A stretch of DNA of 64,000 bases. It comes from UBA7672 sp963784415 (lineage in GTDB: Bacteria; Pseudomonadota; Alphaproteobacteria; Caulobacterales; Hyphomonadaceae). This document shows, piece after piece, positions 25,867-35,589 of this stretch (position 1 is the stretch's first letter; every line of letters begins with the position of its first letter). The notes below the pieces were generated by a model. It saw nothing but the letters and a program-made list of their open reading frames with translations. It had not been told where the DNA came from and did no database searches. The stretch spans positions 930,001-994,000 of the forward strand of contig CAWARK010000014.1 of the NCBI GenBank assembly GCA_963784415.1, given 5' to 3'. The translations under genes were made by a program, and so were the position numbers.

Positions 25867-27510
25867 CTAGAAGTCCATGCCGCCCATGTCCGGCATGCCG
25901 CCGCCGCCGTGCGAGTGGCCGGCGTCTTTTTTCGGCGCGTCAGCGATCGCGGCTTCTGTCGTGATCAGCAGGGCGGCCACCGAAGCGGCGTTCTGCAGAG
26001 CCACGCGAACCACTTTGGCCGGGTCGATGATACCCATCTCGACCAGGTCGCCGTATTCTTCGGTCTGTGCGTTGAAGCCGAAGTTCTTCGCGCCTTTTTC
26101 CGAGCGGATGCGGCCGACAACGATCGAGCCTTCAACGCCGGCATTTTCGGCGATCTGACGGATCGGAGCTTCGAGAGCCTTGCGGACGATGTCGATGCCA
26201 GCTTGCTGGTCATCGTTATCGCCTACGGACTTGATGGCAAAAGCAGCGCGGAGGAGGGCGGTGCCGCCGCCGGCAACGATGCCTTCTTCCACGGCCGCGC
26301 GGGTCGCGTTGAGGGCGTCGTCAACGCGGTCCTTGCGTTCTTTCACTTCCACTTCCGTGGCGCCGCCAACCTTGATGACGGCAACGCCGCCAGCCAGCTT
26401 GGCCAGACGCTCTTGCAGCTTCTCGCGGTCGTAGTCCGACGTGGTGTCGTCGATCTGTTTCCGGATCTGCGAGATGCGGGCTTCGATGTCTTTTTTCTTG
26501 CCGCCGCCGTCGACGATCGTGGTGTTCTCTTTCGTGATCTGGACGCGCTTGGCTTTGCCCAGCATGTCGATCGTCACGTTCTCCAGCTTGATGCCGAGGT
26601 CTTCGGAGATCACCGTGCCGCCCGTCAGGATGGCGATGTCTTCCAGCATGGCCTTGCGGCGGTCGCCGAAGCCCGGAGCCTTGACGGCAGCAACCTTGAG
26701 GCCGCCACGCAGCTTGTTCACGACGAGGGTCGCGAGCGCTTCGCCTTCAACGTCTTCCGAGATGATGATCAGCGGGCGGCCCGTCTGGACGACCGACTCG
26801 AGCACCGGCAGGAGCGGCTGGAGCGAGCCCAGCTTCTTCTCGTGGAGCAGGATCAGCGCGTCATCGAGGACGGCTTCCATCTTGTCGGCGTTGGTGACGA
26901 AGTAGGCCGAAAGGTAGCCGCGATCGAACTGCATGCCTTCGACGACTTCGAGTTCGGTTTCGAGGGCCTTGGCCTCTTCGACCGTGATGACGCCTTCGTT
27001 GCCGACTTTCGCCATGGCTTCAGCGATCATGTTGCCGATGGCGGCTTCGCCGTTGGCGGAGATCGAACCGACTTGCGCGATTTCCTGGTTAGAAGCGATC
27101 TTCTTGGACTGCTTCTTCAGGTTCTCGACGACTTCCAGCACGGCTTTCTCGACACCGCGTTTCAGATCCATCGGGTTCATGCCGGCGGCGACGCGCTTGA
27201 GGCCTTCACGGACGATGGCGGCGGCGAGGACGGTGGCGGTGGTGGTGCCGTCGCCCGCGACGTCGTTGGCCTTGGAGGCAACTTCGCGGATCATCTGGGC
27301 GCCCATGTTCTCGAACTTGTCTGCAAGTTCGATCTCTTTGGCGACCGTGACGCCGTCCTTGGTGGAGCGGGGCGCGCCGAACGATTTCTCGATGATGACG
27401 TTGCGGCCTTTGGGGCCGAGCGTAACCTTGACGGCGTTGGCGAGGATGTCGACGCCGCGCATCATGCGCTCACGGGCGTCGGCAGAGAATTGTACGTGTT
27501 TAGCTGCCAT
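25867..27510 (-). CDS. groL: Chaperonin GroEL (60 kDa)
   Basis: The large subunit of the GroEL/GroES folding cage, 547 residues, the normal length. It begins MAAKHVQFSADARERMMRGV and ends in the Gly-Met tail GGGGMPDMGGMDF that lines the cavity. The ATP site is visible in TLGPKGRNVIIEK and AGDGTTTATVLA. It lies 51 bp downstream of groES in the same operon and is controlled through the CIRCE operator upstream of groES. A hairpin terminator follows. Confidence 0.98.
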   Translation of the reverse strand: MAAKHVQFSADARERMMRGVDILANAVKVTLGPKGRNVIIEKSFGAPRSTKDGVTVAKEIELADKFENMGAQMIREVASKANDVAGDGTTTATVLAAAIVREGLKRVAAGMNPMDLKRGVEKAVLEVVENLKKQSKKIASNQEIAQVGSISANGEAAIGNMIAEAMAKVGNEGVITVEEAKALETELEVVEGMQFDRGYLSAYFVTNADKMEAVLDDALILLHEKKLGSLQPLLPVLESVVQTGRPLIIISEDVEGEALATLVVNKLRGGLKVAAVKAPGFGDRRKAMLEDIAILTGGTVISEDLGIKLENVTIDMLGKAKRVQITKENTTIVDGGGKKKDIEARISQIRKQIDDTTSDYDREKLQERLAKLAGGVAVIKVGGATEVEVKERKDRVDDALNATRAAVEEGIVAGGGTALLRAAFAIKSVGDNDDQQAGIDIVRKALEAPIRQIAENAGVEGSIVVGRIRSEKGAKNFGFNAQTEEYGDLVEMGIIDPAKVVRVALQNAASVAALLITTEAAIADAPKKDAGHSHGGGGMPDMGGMDF

Positions 27511-27561
27511 TGGATAAAATCTCCTGGCTGAATGTTGGGGAAGGGCGAAGGGCCGAAAGGC

Positions 27562-27870
27562 CTACTTCTTCGCCGCAGGCGTTTTTTCGACGATGCCGAG
27601 GATGTCGCTCTCTTTCATGATGATGAGCTCCTCGCCTTCGATCGTGACTTCCGAGCCGGACCACTTGCCGAACAGCACGCGGTCGCCAGCTTTCACGTCG
27701 AGCGGGGTGACTTTGCCGTCGTCGCCACGGACGCCGGAGCCAACGGCAATGATCTTGCCTTCCTGGGGTTTTTCCTTGGCGGTATCGGGGATGATGATCC
27801 CGCCTTTGGTTTTCTCTTCTTCCTTGACGCGTTTTACGAGCACGCGGTCATGAAGCGGACGAAAGCTCAT
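27562..27870 (-). CDS. groS: Co-chaperonin GroES (10 kDa)
   Basis: The lid of the GroEL cage. It is 102 residues, beginning MSFRPLHDRVLVKRVKEEEK. The mobile loop that docks on GroEL is in KTKGGIIIPDTAKEKPQ. It is the first gene of the groES-groEL operon and has a CIRCE-like operator about 60 bp upstream of its start. Confidence 0.97.
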   Translation of the reverse strand: MSFRPLHDRVLVKRVKEEEKTKGGIIIPDTAKEKPQEGKIIAVGSGVRGDDGKVTPLDVKAGDRVLFGKWSGSEVTIEGEELIIMKESDILGIVEKTPAAKK

Positions 27871-27929
27871 GATTGGCCTCTGTTTCTGTGTTCGGGCGCC
27901 CCCTTGGGCGACCCTTGAACGTTGGGCTG

Positions 27930-27956
27930 CTAGCAGTCTCGATACACGAGTGCCAG
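27930..27956 (-). promoter_or_regulatory. CIRCE element (HrcA operator) of groES-groEL
   Basis: CTAGCAGTC-N9-GAGTGCCAG matches the CIRCE consensus TTAGCACTC-N9-GAGTGCTAA in 14 of 18 arm positions with exact 9-nt spacing, and lies 60 bp upstream of the groES start. HrcA would repress the operon here at normal temperature. Confidence 0.85.
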
Positions 27957-28049
27957 CTGCGCGGTGGAGGTATGGCCCCCGGCTCAGGGTGTCAAGGCGA
28001 TCAGGCCGCGGAACGGCCTCTTCCCGCCGGGTTTTGACCCTCTTGGAGA

Positions 28050-28072
28050 CTGGCTCCGGGGGCCGGAGCCAG
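28050..28072 (-). terminator. Hairpin after the SGNH hydrolase gene
   Basis: A perfect 10-bp stem (CTGGCTCCGG with CCGGAGCCAG, 3-nt loop) lies 12 bp past the stop of the minus-strand hydrolase gene. No strong T tract follows. Confidence 0.5.
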
Positions 28073-28083
28073 CAATGGCGCGA

Positions 28084-29124
28084 TTACTGTGCCGACGCGG
28101 GCTTCCAGCCCAAAGATGACGTGGCGGCAGCCTGAAGCGCCTGCGCCATGCTTTTCTGGCCATCCACGCCGGGATGCCAGTCGCACCCATACCTGCGGCC
28201 CTTGGGGGACGGGTCGAGCAGGACAAAGCTGGTCCGGAGGTCGCCCACGCCTCGCCGGACATCAACCGCGCCTTCGATAGCCGCCTTCGCCGCCGCCAGC
28301 TTCGGCTTGTCCAGCATTCCTCCAATGGTCGCGATGATGTTTGCGCCCGGATAGGCCACGCGAATGCGGCCGAGGGTTTCGACGTACGTATCCTTGAAAC
28401 GCGGTCCCGGATCGTCGGCCCCAAAGTCGCTGGTCCCAAGATTAACGACGATCAGGTCCGGCCTGGAATTGCCGGGCCACATCGCTTCTTCCGACGGAAG
28501 GGTTCGCCACATCACGGCAGCCATCGTGGGCGCATCGCCCTCATAGTTCCGATAGAGGCCACCTCCGTCGACAGAGATCAGTTCCAGATCCGCGCCAAAC
28601 GTGCTCGCCAGAAGGGCAGGCCACGCCAGCCCGGCATTCTGCGTTGCCTGAGTGCCCCGGCACGACTGGTTTTCGCCTTCGACGCCATAACCCGACGCGA
28701 TGGAGTCGCCGATCACAAGAATTCGCCGGTCGAGCGACTGTGTCGAACGGAGATTGTCGGCCGACACCGCGACAAACGTCGTCGGGCCTTCCTGCGCGCC
28801 AGTCCTGCGCGTGACACGGATGCGATGCGTTGAGTCGAGACCCGAAAACAGGGTGTAGGTGTGGCGGCCTTCTTCCAGCGCGACGGCCTTCGACGTTCCG
28901 TCCACCTCGACGTTAAGCCAGTTCTTGCCGGTGTCTTCGATGTCGGCAGAAAGCGTGTTGCCATCGAAGGTCGCTTCGAAGCCGCTCATGGGCCATTCGA
29001 TGTTGAGACTGGTAGGCCCGAGTTCCTCCACACGCCCGAGTGGGCGGACGGTTTGCGCCACCGCTTCAGGGAGCAGAAGCGTGATGGCCAACAGGGCTGC
29101 GAAGGACTGTGCAATCGGTTTCAT
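28084..29124 (-). CDS. Exported SGNH/GDSL esterase (CE2-like)
   Basis: A 346-residue exported enzyme from the ATG at 29124, which gives a signal peptide ending LPEAVAQ (an ATG eight codons upstream is also in frame). Residues about 30-120 form a beta-sandwich-like N-terminal domain as in CE2 carbohydrate esterases. The SGNH hydrolase domain follows, with the nucleophile Ser in VIGDSIASGYG, the oxyanion residues in NLGTSDFG, and the Asp-His pair in DWHPGVDGQ. It probably removes acyl groups from extracellular polysaccharide. It is monocistronic between groES and a thioesterase gene. Confidence 0.85.
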   Translation of the reverse strand: MKPIAQSFAALLAITLLLPEAVAQTVRPLGRVEELGPTSLNIEWPMSGFEATFDGNTLSADIEDTGKNWLNVEVDGTSKAVALEEGRHTYTLFSGLDSTHRIRVTRRTGAQEGPTTFVAVSADNLRSTQSLDRRILVIGDSIASGYGVEGENQSCRGTQATQNAGLAWPALLASTFGADLELISVDGGGLYRNYEGDAPTMAAVMWRTLPSEEAMWPGNSRPDLIVVNLGTSDFGADDPGPRFKDTYVETLGRIRVAYPGANIIATIGGMLDKPKLAAAKAAIEGAVDVRRGVGDLRTSFVLLDPSPKGRRYGCDWHPGVDGQKSMAQALQAAATSSLGWKPASAQ

Positions 29125-29202
29125 GATCAGGCAGCGAGCATTCTCCATGCCAGATTGCGAGGCGAGGAGGCATTCGCAGTTGGAAGTTCGCGGGTGAGGC
29201 GA

Positions 29203-29676
29203 CTAGTCCCGAGGCGTAAAACTCTCCATCGGCCGGATCGCCTTCCAGGTCAGAACCTTGGCGGCGACCTTGCCGTTGGGCAGGCGCCATTCCGCTTCGA
29301 TGTAACCGGTCGTCTTGCTTCGGTTAATCAGCTTGGCCTCGATCACGATCTCGGCCCCGGTCACCGGGCGGAAGATCTTCACCTGCAGGTCTTGCGTGGT
29401 GAACCCTTCGCCTTCCTCCAGCGCCGTCACCATGCACATCGACACGACGTTGTCGGAGAGGCCGGCGATCCAGCCGCCGAACACCCGCCCACCGCCGATG
29501 TCGCGCGATCCATCATTCGGCCACCGGAACAGCACGCGGCCGACCTCGGCCTCCTTGCACCAGAGATCCGGCCGGATGCCCATGTTGAGGTGCGCCGGCG
29601 GAAGATTGCCCGACATGAAAGTCTTGAACCGCGCATTCACGTGGTCGGGCAGGGTGGGGAAACCGTCGAAACTCAT
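29203..29676 (-). CDS. PaaI-like hotdog-fold thioesterase
   Basis: A 157-residue cytoplasmic protein with hotdog-fold character: the central helix region GGRVFGGWIAGLSDNVVSMC and the strand QVKIFRPVTGAEIVIEAKL. Such proteins hydrolyse acyl-CoA thioesters. The substrate is unknown. The ATG at 29676 is preceded by two direct repeats (29684-29712) that may be regulatory. The next gene on this strand is the SGNH esterase, 78 bp downstream. Confidence 0.8.
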   Translation of the reverse strand: MSFDGFPTLPDHVNARFKTFMSGNLPPAHLNMGIRPDLWCKEAEVGRVLFRWPNDGSRDIGGGRVFGGWIAGLSDNVVSMCMVTALEEGEGFTTQDLQVKIFRPVTGAEIVIEAKLINRSKTTGYIEAEWRLPNGKVAAKVLTWKAIRPMESFTPRD

Positions 29677-29683
29677 GAAGCGG

Positions 29684-29712
29684 GCTCGCTAGCAGGACCA
29701 GTGCTCGCTAGC
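29684..29712 (-). repeat. Tandem 10-bp direct repeat upstream of the thioesterase gene
   Basis: GCTCGCTAGC occurs twice, 19 bp apart (29684-29693 and 29703-29712), each with the palindromic core GCTAGC. The 19-bp period puts both copies roughly on one DNA face, just upstream of the minus-strand start at 29676. Confidence 0.4.
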
Positions 29713-29785
29713 GGACTTCCTCGGAGCCGAAAAGTAGAAACCGGCGGGCGCGCCGTCAGGTCGACGCCTCGAATAGACTTTTGGA

Positions 29786-30223
29786 ATGTCGCGGAATAAC
29801 TTTCGAGCTATGGTGCCAGGTCGCCCAAGTGCCGTTCGCTACACGCTGGCGATTTACATCGCCTGCTTCGGCATCGCGGTCCTGACGCACGCTTTTGATT
29901 TCCTGGAGCGCGGTTGGCTTCCCTACCGTCTGGGTCCCTTGCCGTTACGGGTCTTCTGGAATGCGCTGATCGTGCTCGACGCCGCCATTGTCTCATTGCT
30001 GCTGCTCGGGCGCCTCCGCTCGGGACTTGTCTTGGCGCTGACAGTGATCGCGCTCGACGTGGCCGCGAACACCTACGGCATGCTTGGATTGGGGTTGCCT
30101 GGGTTCGAGGTTCCACTGCTATTTCAAACAGCGGTGTTGGGATTTGTGGTTGGAACGATTGCCTTCGTTTGGCCCGGCAACGCGGCCGCCGGGCCAAACC
30201 AGGCCGATTTCGATCGGGCCTGA
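29786..30223 (+). CDS. Four-helix membrane protein of unknown function
   Basis: A 145-residue protein with four hydrophobic segments (about 19-38, 57-76, 80-100, 108-130) and a polar C-terminal tail. It is an integral inner-membrane protein by composition. No domain is recognised. It is divergent from the thioesterase gene. Confidence 0.6.
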   Translation: MSRNNFRAMVPGRPSAVRYTLAIYIACFGIAVLTHAFDFLERGWLPYRLGPLPLRVFWNALIVLDAAIVSLLLLGRLRSGLVLALTVIALDVAANTYGMLGLGLPGFEVPLLFQTAVLGFVVGTIAFVWPGNAAAGPNQADFDRA

Positions 30224-30275
30224 CATCCCAAGCCGTGGTCCTCGCGCGCGCGCCAGCGGCAACATCACTTCCCGA

Positions 30276-30352
30276 TTGGCTCGAAGTTCAGCGCCACGCG
30301 GTTGATGCAGTATCGTAGGCCGGTCGGCGGCGGACCGTCCCGTAAGGACGCT
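30276..30352 (-). pseudogene. Fragment duplicating the 3' end of msrB
   Basis: On the minus strand this stretch encodes GPPPTGLRYCINRVALNFEP, nearly identical to the C-terminus of the intact msrB (30684-31091) including the catalytic Cys. About 70 bp align well and then the match ends. The rest of the copy is missing; the EF-Tu-like gene occupies the space upstream. It is a partial duplication or the scar of a second msrB. Confidence 0.75.
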
Positions 30353-30366
30353 CCCGTAAGTGAGAT

Positions 30367-30654
30367 TCAGGCGGCAGGCTGAGCGTGCGTTATCACAAAA
30401 CCGATCTGAACTTCGTCCTCGGTCACATCCCGGAGCAGAAGACCGGCTTCGTCATAGACGCCGGCCATGTCGAGCATTTTTCTGGCGACTTCGACACCGC
30501 TCACCACAGCCTCTGTCACCTTGCCCCCGCCAGTGATGAGCACGCGGTCATTGAGCCGCACGGGCGCGCCGACAACCTGGCCGGTGACGATGATCCCGCG
30601 GCTGGAGATTACAAACAGGTCCTTGATAACCATGCTGAAGGTGTTGCTCGCCAT
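30367..30654 (-). CDS. Stand-alone EF-Tu domain-2-like beta-barrel protein
   Basis: A 95-residue protein without GTPase domain. The segment LFVISSRGIIVTGQVVGAPV with the following VRLNDRVLITG is the translation-factor domain-2 pattern (the part of EF-Tu that contacts aminoacyl-tRNA and GTPase partners), and VTEDEVQIGFVI matches its closing strand. Its role on its own is unknown. It lies between the msrB fragment and msrB, on the same strand as both. Confidence 0.7.
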   Translation of the reverse strand: MASNTFSMVIKDLFVISSRGIIVTGQVVGAPVRLNDRVLITGGGKVTEAVVSGVEVARKMLDMAGVYDEAGLLLRDVTEDEVQIGFVITHAQPAA

Positions 30655-30683
30655 AACTCACCCATGCGCTGCGACCCGATCGC

Positions 30684-31091
30684 CTACTTCGCCGGCTCGA
30701 AGTTCAGCGCCACGCCGTTGATGCAGTACCGCAAGCTGGTCGGCGGCGGGCCGTCCGGGAAGACGTGGCCCATATGACTACCGCACGTGTTGCAGTGGAC
30801 CTCCGTACGAACCATGCCGTGGGTGCGATCGACCGTCTCGCCGAGCGCACCTTCGATCGGCGTGGTGAAGCTGGGCCAGCCAGTGCCGCTCTCGAATTTG
30901 ACTGTGTTGTTGAACAACGGCGTCTCGCACCCAGCGCAGACGAAAACGCCGGGGCGCTTTTCATAGAGCAGGGCGCACGAGCCGGGCCGCTCGGTGCCAT
31001 GATGGCGCATCACAGCGTACTGTTCGGGCGTCAACCGCTCGCGCCATTCGGCGTCGGTGCGTTCAACCGGAAAATGTTGCGTGTCGGCCAT
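30684..31091 (-). CDS. msrB: Peptide-methionine (R)-S-oxide reductase
   Basis: A 135-residue cytoplasmic repair enzyme that reduces methionine-R-sulfoxide in proteins. The zinc site is formed by CAGCETPL and CNTCGSHMGHVF; the catalytic Cys is in LRYCINGVALNF. The ATG at 31091 follows a GGAGG-type site (on the minus strand, CGGAGGAAATT), which decides the start over longer in-frame options. A fragment of a second copy lies 330 bp downstream. Confidence 0.95.
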   Translation of the reverse strand: MADTQHFPVERTDAEWRERLTPEQYAVMRHHGTERPGSCALLYEKRPGVFVCAGCETPLFNNTVKFESGTGWPSFTTPIEGALGETVDRTHGMVRTEVHCNTCGSHMGHVFPDGPPPTSLRYCINGVALNFEPAK

Positions 31092-31257
31092 AATTTCCTC
31101 CGTGGTGGCTGAGGCTAGTACGCGCGACCGGCGCCAGCGGTTACAGGCCCACAGTGTGGCGCTCGCAGTCCGCGCCGCCAAGGCCTGTCGACCCAAGCTG
31201 GCGGATTGACGGCCGACTAACCGGGTGGCCAGCTATACGCCTGCGAACGGGGGGGGC

Positions 31258-31659
31258 ATGGCCAGGGCAGGATTGTTTGCGGTTGTGACGATTGCCAGCC
31301 TGCTCACGGCCAGTTGCAAGACCGACTCAGACTACATCGACGCCACCGGTGGCCGGATCGAGTATTATTCCGTGATGTGCCGGCTGGCCGAATGCGCCGG
31401 GCAGAATGGTCCGGACTGGGTGCGGCTGGAGTCTGCGCCGGCGAAGGCCGACATCTATTTGCAACATGCATCCATCCTTGCGCAGGACGGTGACCCGGAC
31501 GCCAAGAACACTTGGTATGCGCGGAAGCAGGGCGAGGTCATGCTGTGCCGGTCAGGCAGCGTAAATGCCTTTTGGCGTTTCCGCGAGAAGGATGGCGAGG
31601 TGATTGTCGCCGAGTCCTACGCGTGGGGGTACGTCACAGTGATCGCAAACCGCTGCTGA
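31258..31659 (+). CDS. Small lipoprotein of unknown function
   Basis: A 133-residue protein beginning MARAGLFAVVTIASLLTASC, with a lipobox-type cysteine (TASC). An in-frame GTG at 31225 would add an unlikely leader. The mature part has a second Cys pair region (VMCRLAECAG) and ends AYAWGY-type aromatic residues and a final Cys. No domain is recognised. It is transcribed away from msrB and towards the SDR gene. Confidence 0.65.
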   Translation: MARAGLFAVVTIASLLTASCKTDSDYIDATGGRIEYYSVMCRLAECAGQNGPDWVRLESAPAKADIYLQHASILAQDGDPDAKNTWYARKQGEVMLCRSGSVNAFWRFREKDGEVIVAESYAWGYVTVIANRC

Positions 31660-31705
31660 TTTTCCGGCCGCCGGAGCGCGACAGACGCGCCCCGCTGGCC
31701 GTTCC

Positions 31706-32488
31706 TCAGACGGCCGTCACGCCGCCATCGACGACGATGTTCTGCCCCGTCAGCCATGCGCCGGCGCGAGAGGCCAGCATGACGGCAGCGCCCGCGATGT
31801 CGTTCGGCTCGCCGATGCGGCGGAGAGGCGTTTCTTCCTCGCGCTGCTCTTTCGTCTCCTGGTCTTCCCACAGCGCCTTGGCAAAGTCGGTCTTCACGAG
31901 GCCCGGCGAGATGCAGTTGACGCGGATGCCGCTCGGCCCGAGTTCCGCCGCGAGGTTCCTTGCGAGCTGGACGTCAGCCGCCTTGGACACGCAGTAAGCG
32001 CCGATCACTGTCGAGGCGCGCAGGCCACCGATGGACGAGATGATGATGATCGCGCCGTCCTTGCGCGCCGCCATCTGCGGGGCGACCAGCGTCGTCAGCG
32101 TGTTGTTGGAGATGATGTTGTTCGACAGGATCTTGGCGAACGCCTCGTCCGTGATGCCCGACATCGGTCCGTAATACGGATTCGAGGCGGCGTTGCAGAC
32201 CAGGATGTCGATCTTGCCGAAGGCGGCGTTGGTTTCATCCACCACGCGCTTCAGGTCGTCCTTGGACGAGATGTTGGCCGGGCAGGCGATGGCGGTTCCA
32301 TCGCCGTGCTTGGCGTTGATTGCGGCGGCGACTTCCTCGCAGGGACCGGGCTTGCGCGAAGAGATAACCACCTTGGCGCCGTGAAGGGCGTACTGCTCGG
32401 CGATCGCCTTGCCGATGCCCTTGGTGGACCCGGTGATCAGGGCGACCTTGCCGGTGAGGTCGAACAGGGTTTCGGTCAACTTTGCCAT
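31706..32488 (-). CDS. Short-chain dehydrogenase/reductase (SDR)
   Basis: A 260-residue classical SDR. The NAD(P) loop is TGSTKGIGKA, the NNAG-like motif is CNAASNPYYG, and the catalytic Ser-Tyr-Lys set is in ISSIG and YCVSK. The C-terminus GQNIVVDGG is the usual family end. The ATG at 32488 (MAKLTETLFDLTGKVALIT) is preferred over an upstream in-frame ATG at 32578. It probably oxidises a small alcohol or reduces a ketone; the substrate is not evident. Confidence 0.9.
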   Translation of the reverse strand: MAKLTETLFDLTGKVALITGSTKGIGKAIAEQYALHGAKVVISSRKPGPCEEVAAAINAKHGDGTAIACPANISSKDDLKRVVDETNAAFGKIDILVCNAASNPYYGPMSGITDEAFAKILSNNIISNNTLTTLVAPQMAARKDGAIIIISSIGGLRASTVIGAYCVSKAADVQLARNLAAELGPSGIRVNCISPGLVKTDFAKALWEDQETKEQREEETPLRRIGEPNDIAGAAVMLASRAGAWLTGQNIVVDGGVTAV

Positions 32489-32684
32489 GGGGTGGTTCCT
32501 TCCATCGGGGTCTGCGCCCCGGTTCACTGACGCAATGATCTTGCGTTCATAGCGCCGGATACGCGGAAGGGAAGCCAATGGCGCGGCGACGCGCCGCTGG
32601 CCGGAGCTGTTTCGAGCGATACCCGGCCGTCCCGTTTCATGAGACTCTGCTCATGCGTGGCGGGTAATGGCTGGGAGCCCCCGA

Positions 32685-32804
32685 ATGATGTCTGCCTACG
32701 AAATGATGGTGCTCGCCCTCGCAGGCGCGACTGGCGGAATGCTCTACTGGGCCATGCGCCGCCGCGAGCGCGTCTTTGCCTGGATCAAGGCCCGCCGCCG
32801 CTAG
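32685..32804 (+). CDS. Very small single-span membrane protein
   Basis: A 39-residue frame beginning MMSAYEMMVLALAGATGGML with one hydrophobic helix and a strongly basic tail (RRRERVFAWIKARRR). The layout (helix then positive cluster) fits a real membrane microprotein with the C-terminus inside. It is followed by a GlsB-type gene 78 bp downstream. The family is not recognised and the call is tentative. Confidence 0.4.
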   Translation: MMSAYEMMVLALAGATGGMLYWAMRRRERVFAWIKARRR

Positions 32805-32882
32805 GGCGTACCGGCCCGGAACCATGATCACGGAATGACGTTGCTTCTTCAGACAGTGGAGCCCGGAAGGTGGAGCAACGTC

Positions 32883-33140
32883 ATGAATGAAGTTTCGATC
32901 GTTGGCGCCGTGATCATCGGCATACTTGCTGGCTGGATCGCCGAACAAGTGATGGGCCGCGAGCACGGCCTGCTGACCAACCTCGTAGTCGGTATCGTCG
33001 GCGCCTTCCTTGGTGCGGTTCTCGCCAGCGCGCTCGGCATCGGTTTCGCAGGTTTCTGGGGCAGCCTTCTGGTCTCGACCGTCGGCGCTGTGATCCTGCT
33101 CGCGCTGGTCGGCATGGTCCGTCCGCGCCGTCTTCTCTAA
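32883..33140 (+). CDS. GlsB/YeaQ/YmgE-family membrane protein
   Basis: An 85-residue protein with three hydrophobic helices, beginning MNEVSIVGAVIIGILAGWIA. The pattern GWIAEQVMGREHGLLTNLVVG and the Gly-rich helices are those of the transglycosylase-associated protein family, often stress-induced. Molecular function is unknown. An in-frame start at 32835 lacks family support. Confidence 0.85.
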   Translation: MNEVSIVGAVIIGILAGWIAEQVMGREHGLLTNLVVGIVGAFLGAVLASALGIGFAGFWGSLLVSTVGAVILLALVGMVRPRRLL

Positions 33141-33193
33141 CCCACATCCCGTCAGGCTGTTGGTGAAGCGGCTGCTCCTCAGGGGCAGTCGTT

Positions 33194-33472
33194 TTATTTT
33201 TGAGCGACGTAAGGGTTCGCCTTCACCCACCGCCAGCGCGCCACGATGACGTAAATGAACACTGCCCAGCTTGCAGCCAACACGCCAAAGCCTGCCCACA
33301 TAGCCCAGTCAGGCGCGGTGGGGTCCAGCTTCCACCACGCCATCATGGCGGCGCCCAGGATGATGCCAGCAAACCCCAGCATGCGCTTGTTGCGATGAAG
33401 GTGCTTCACGTGCGTGATCCACGCCAGACGCGCAGCATGCTCGCTGTCCTCGCCATCCGTTTCCTGTGGCAT
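33194..33472 (-). CDS. Two-helix membrane protein, 2TM domain-like
   Basis: A 92-residue protein from the ATG at 33472, beginning MPQETDGEDSEHAARLAWIT. A charged N-terminal helix (HVKHLHRNKRMLGF) is followed by two transmembrane helices and a short aromatic tail. The layout resembles the widespread 2TM domain proteins. Longer in-frame starts exist but give a non-membrane leader. It converges with the GlsB-type gene. Confidence 0.6.
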   Translation of the reverse strand: MPQETDGEDSEHAARLAWITHVKHLHRNKRMLGFAGIILGAAMMAWWKLDPTAPDWAMWAGFGVLAASWAVFIYVIVARWRWVKANPYVAQK

Positions 33473-33649
33473 GATCCAGCCCCTGATCCCATCAATTGAG
33501 AGCGCAGGCATCGGACCAAGCGGTACGCTGGTCAAGCTACCGCGATCTGCCGCTAAGACAGGCTTGAAGCCGCCCCGACGCTTGCTAGGCTTCCGTGCGA
33601 GGAAACCGCCCATCGCCAAAAGGCGAGGGACCACAACGCGAGAGCCGTC

Positions 33650-35446
<1,797 letters not shown>

Positions 35447-35451
35447 CGTCC

Positions 35452-35571
35452 CGCTCGTCCCGGCGAACGTCGGGACCCAGGAACAGTGTTGCAGCTCCAA
35501 CAGAATTGAAGCTGCAATCCCGAACAAGGTCCATCATCCGTCCTGGATCCCGACGTTCGTCGGGATGAGCG
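35452..35571. repeat. Palindromic intergenic element with a nested hairpin
   Basis: Two 31-bp arms (35452-35482 and 35541-35571) are inverted copies with three mismatches. Inside, TTGCAGCT and AGCTGCAA (35488-35495, 35509-35516) form a second stem. It lies between the stops of two convergent genes and looks like a mobile intergenic palindrome rather than a simple terminator. Confidence 0.8.
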
Positions 35572-35589
35572 GTGATAGATCAATGCCGC

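Noticed and set aside
25909..27531. A 540-codon plus-strand frame antisense to groEL
   Set aside because: It is the antisense of a highly biased gene, with repeated Asp/Arg/Phe composition and no domain.
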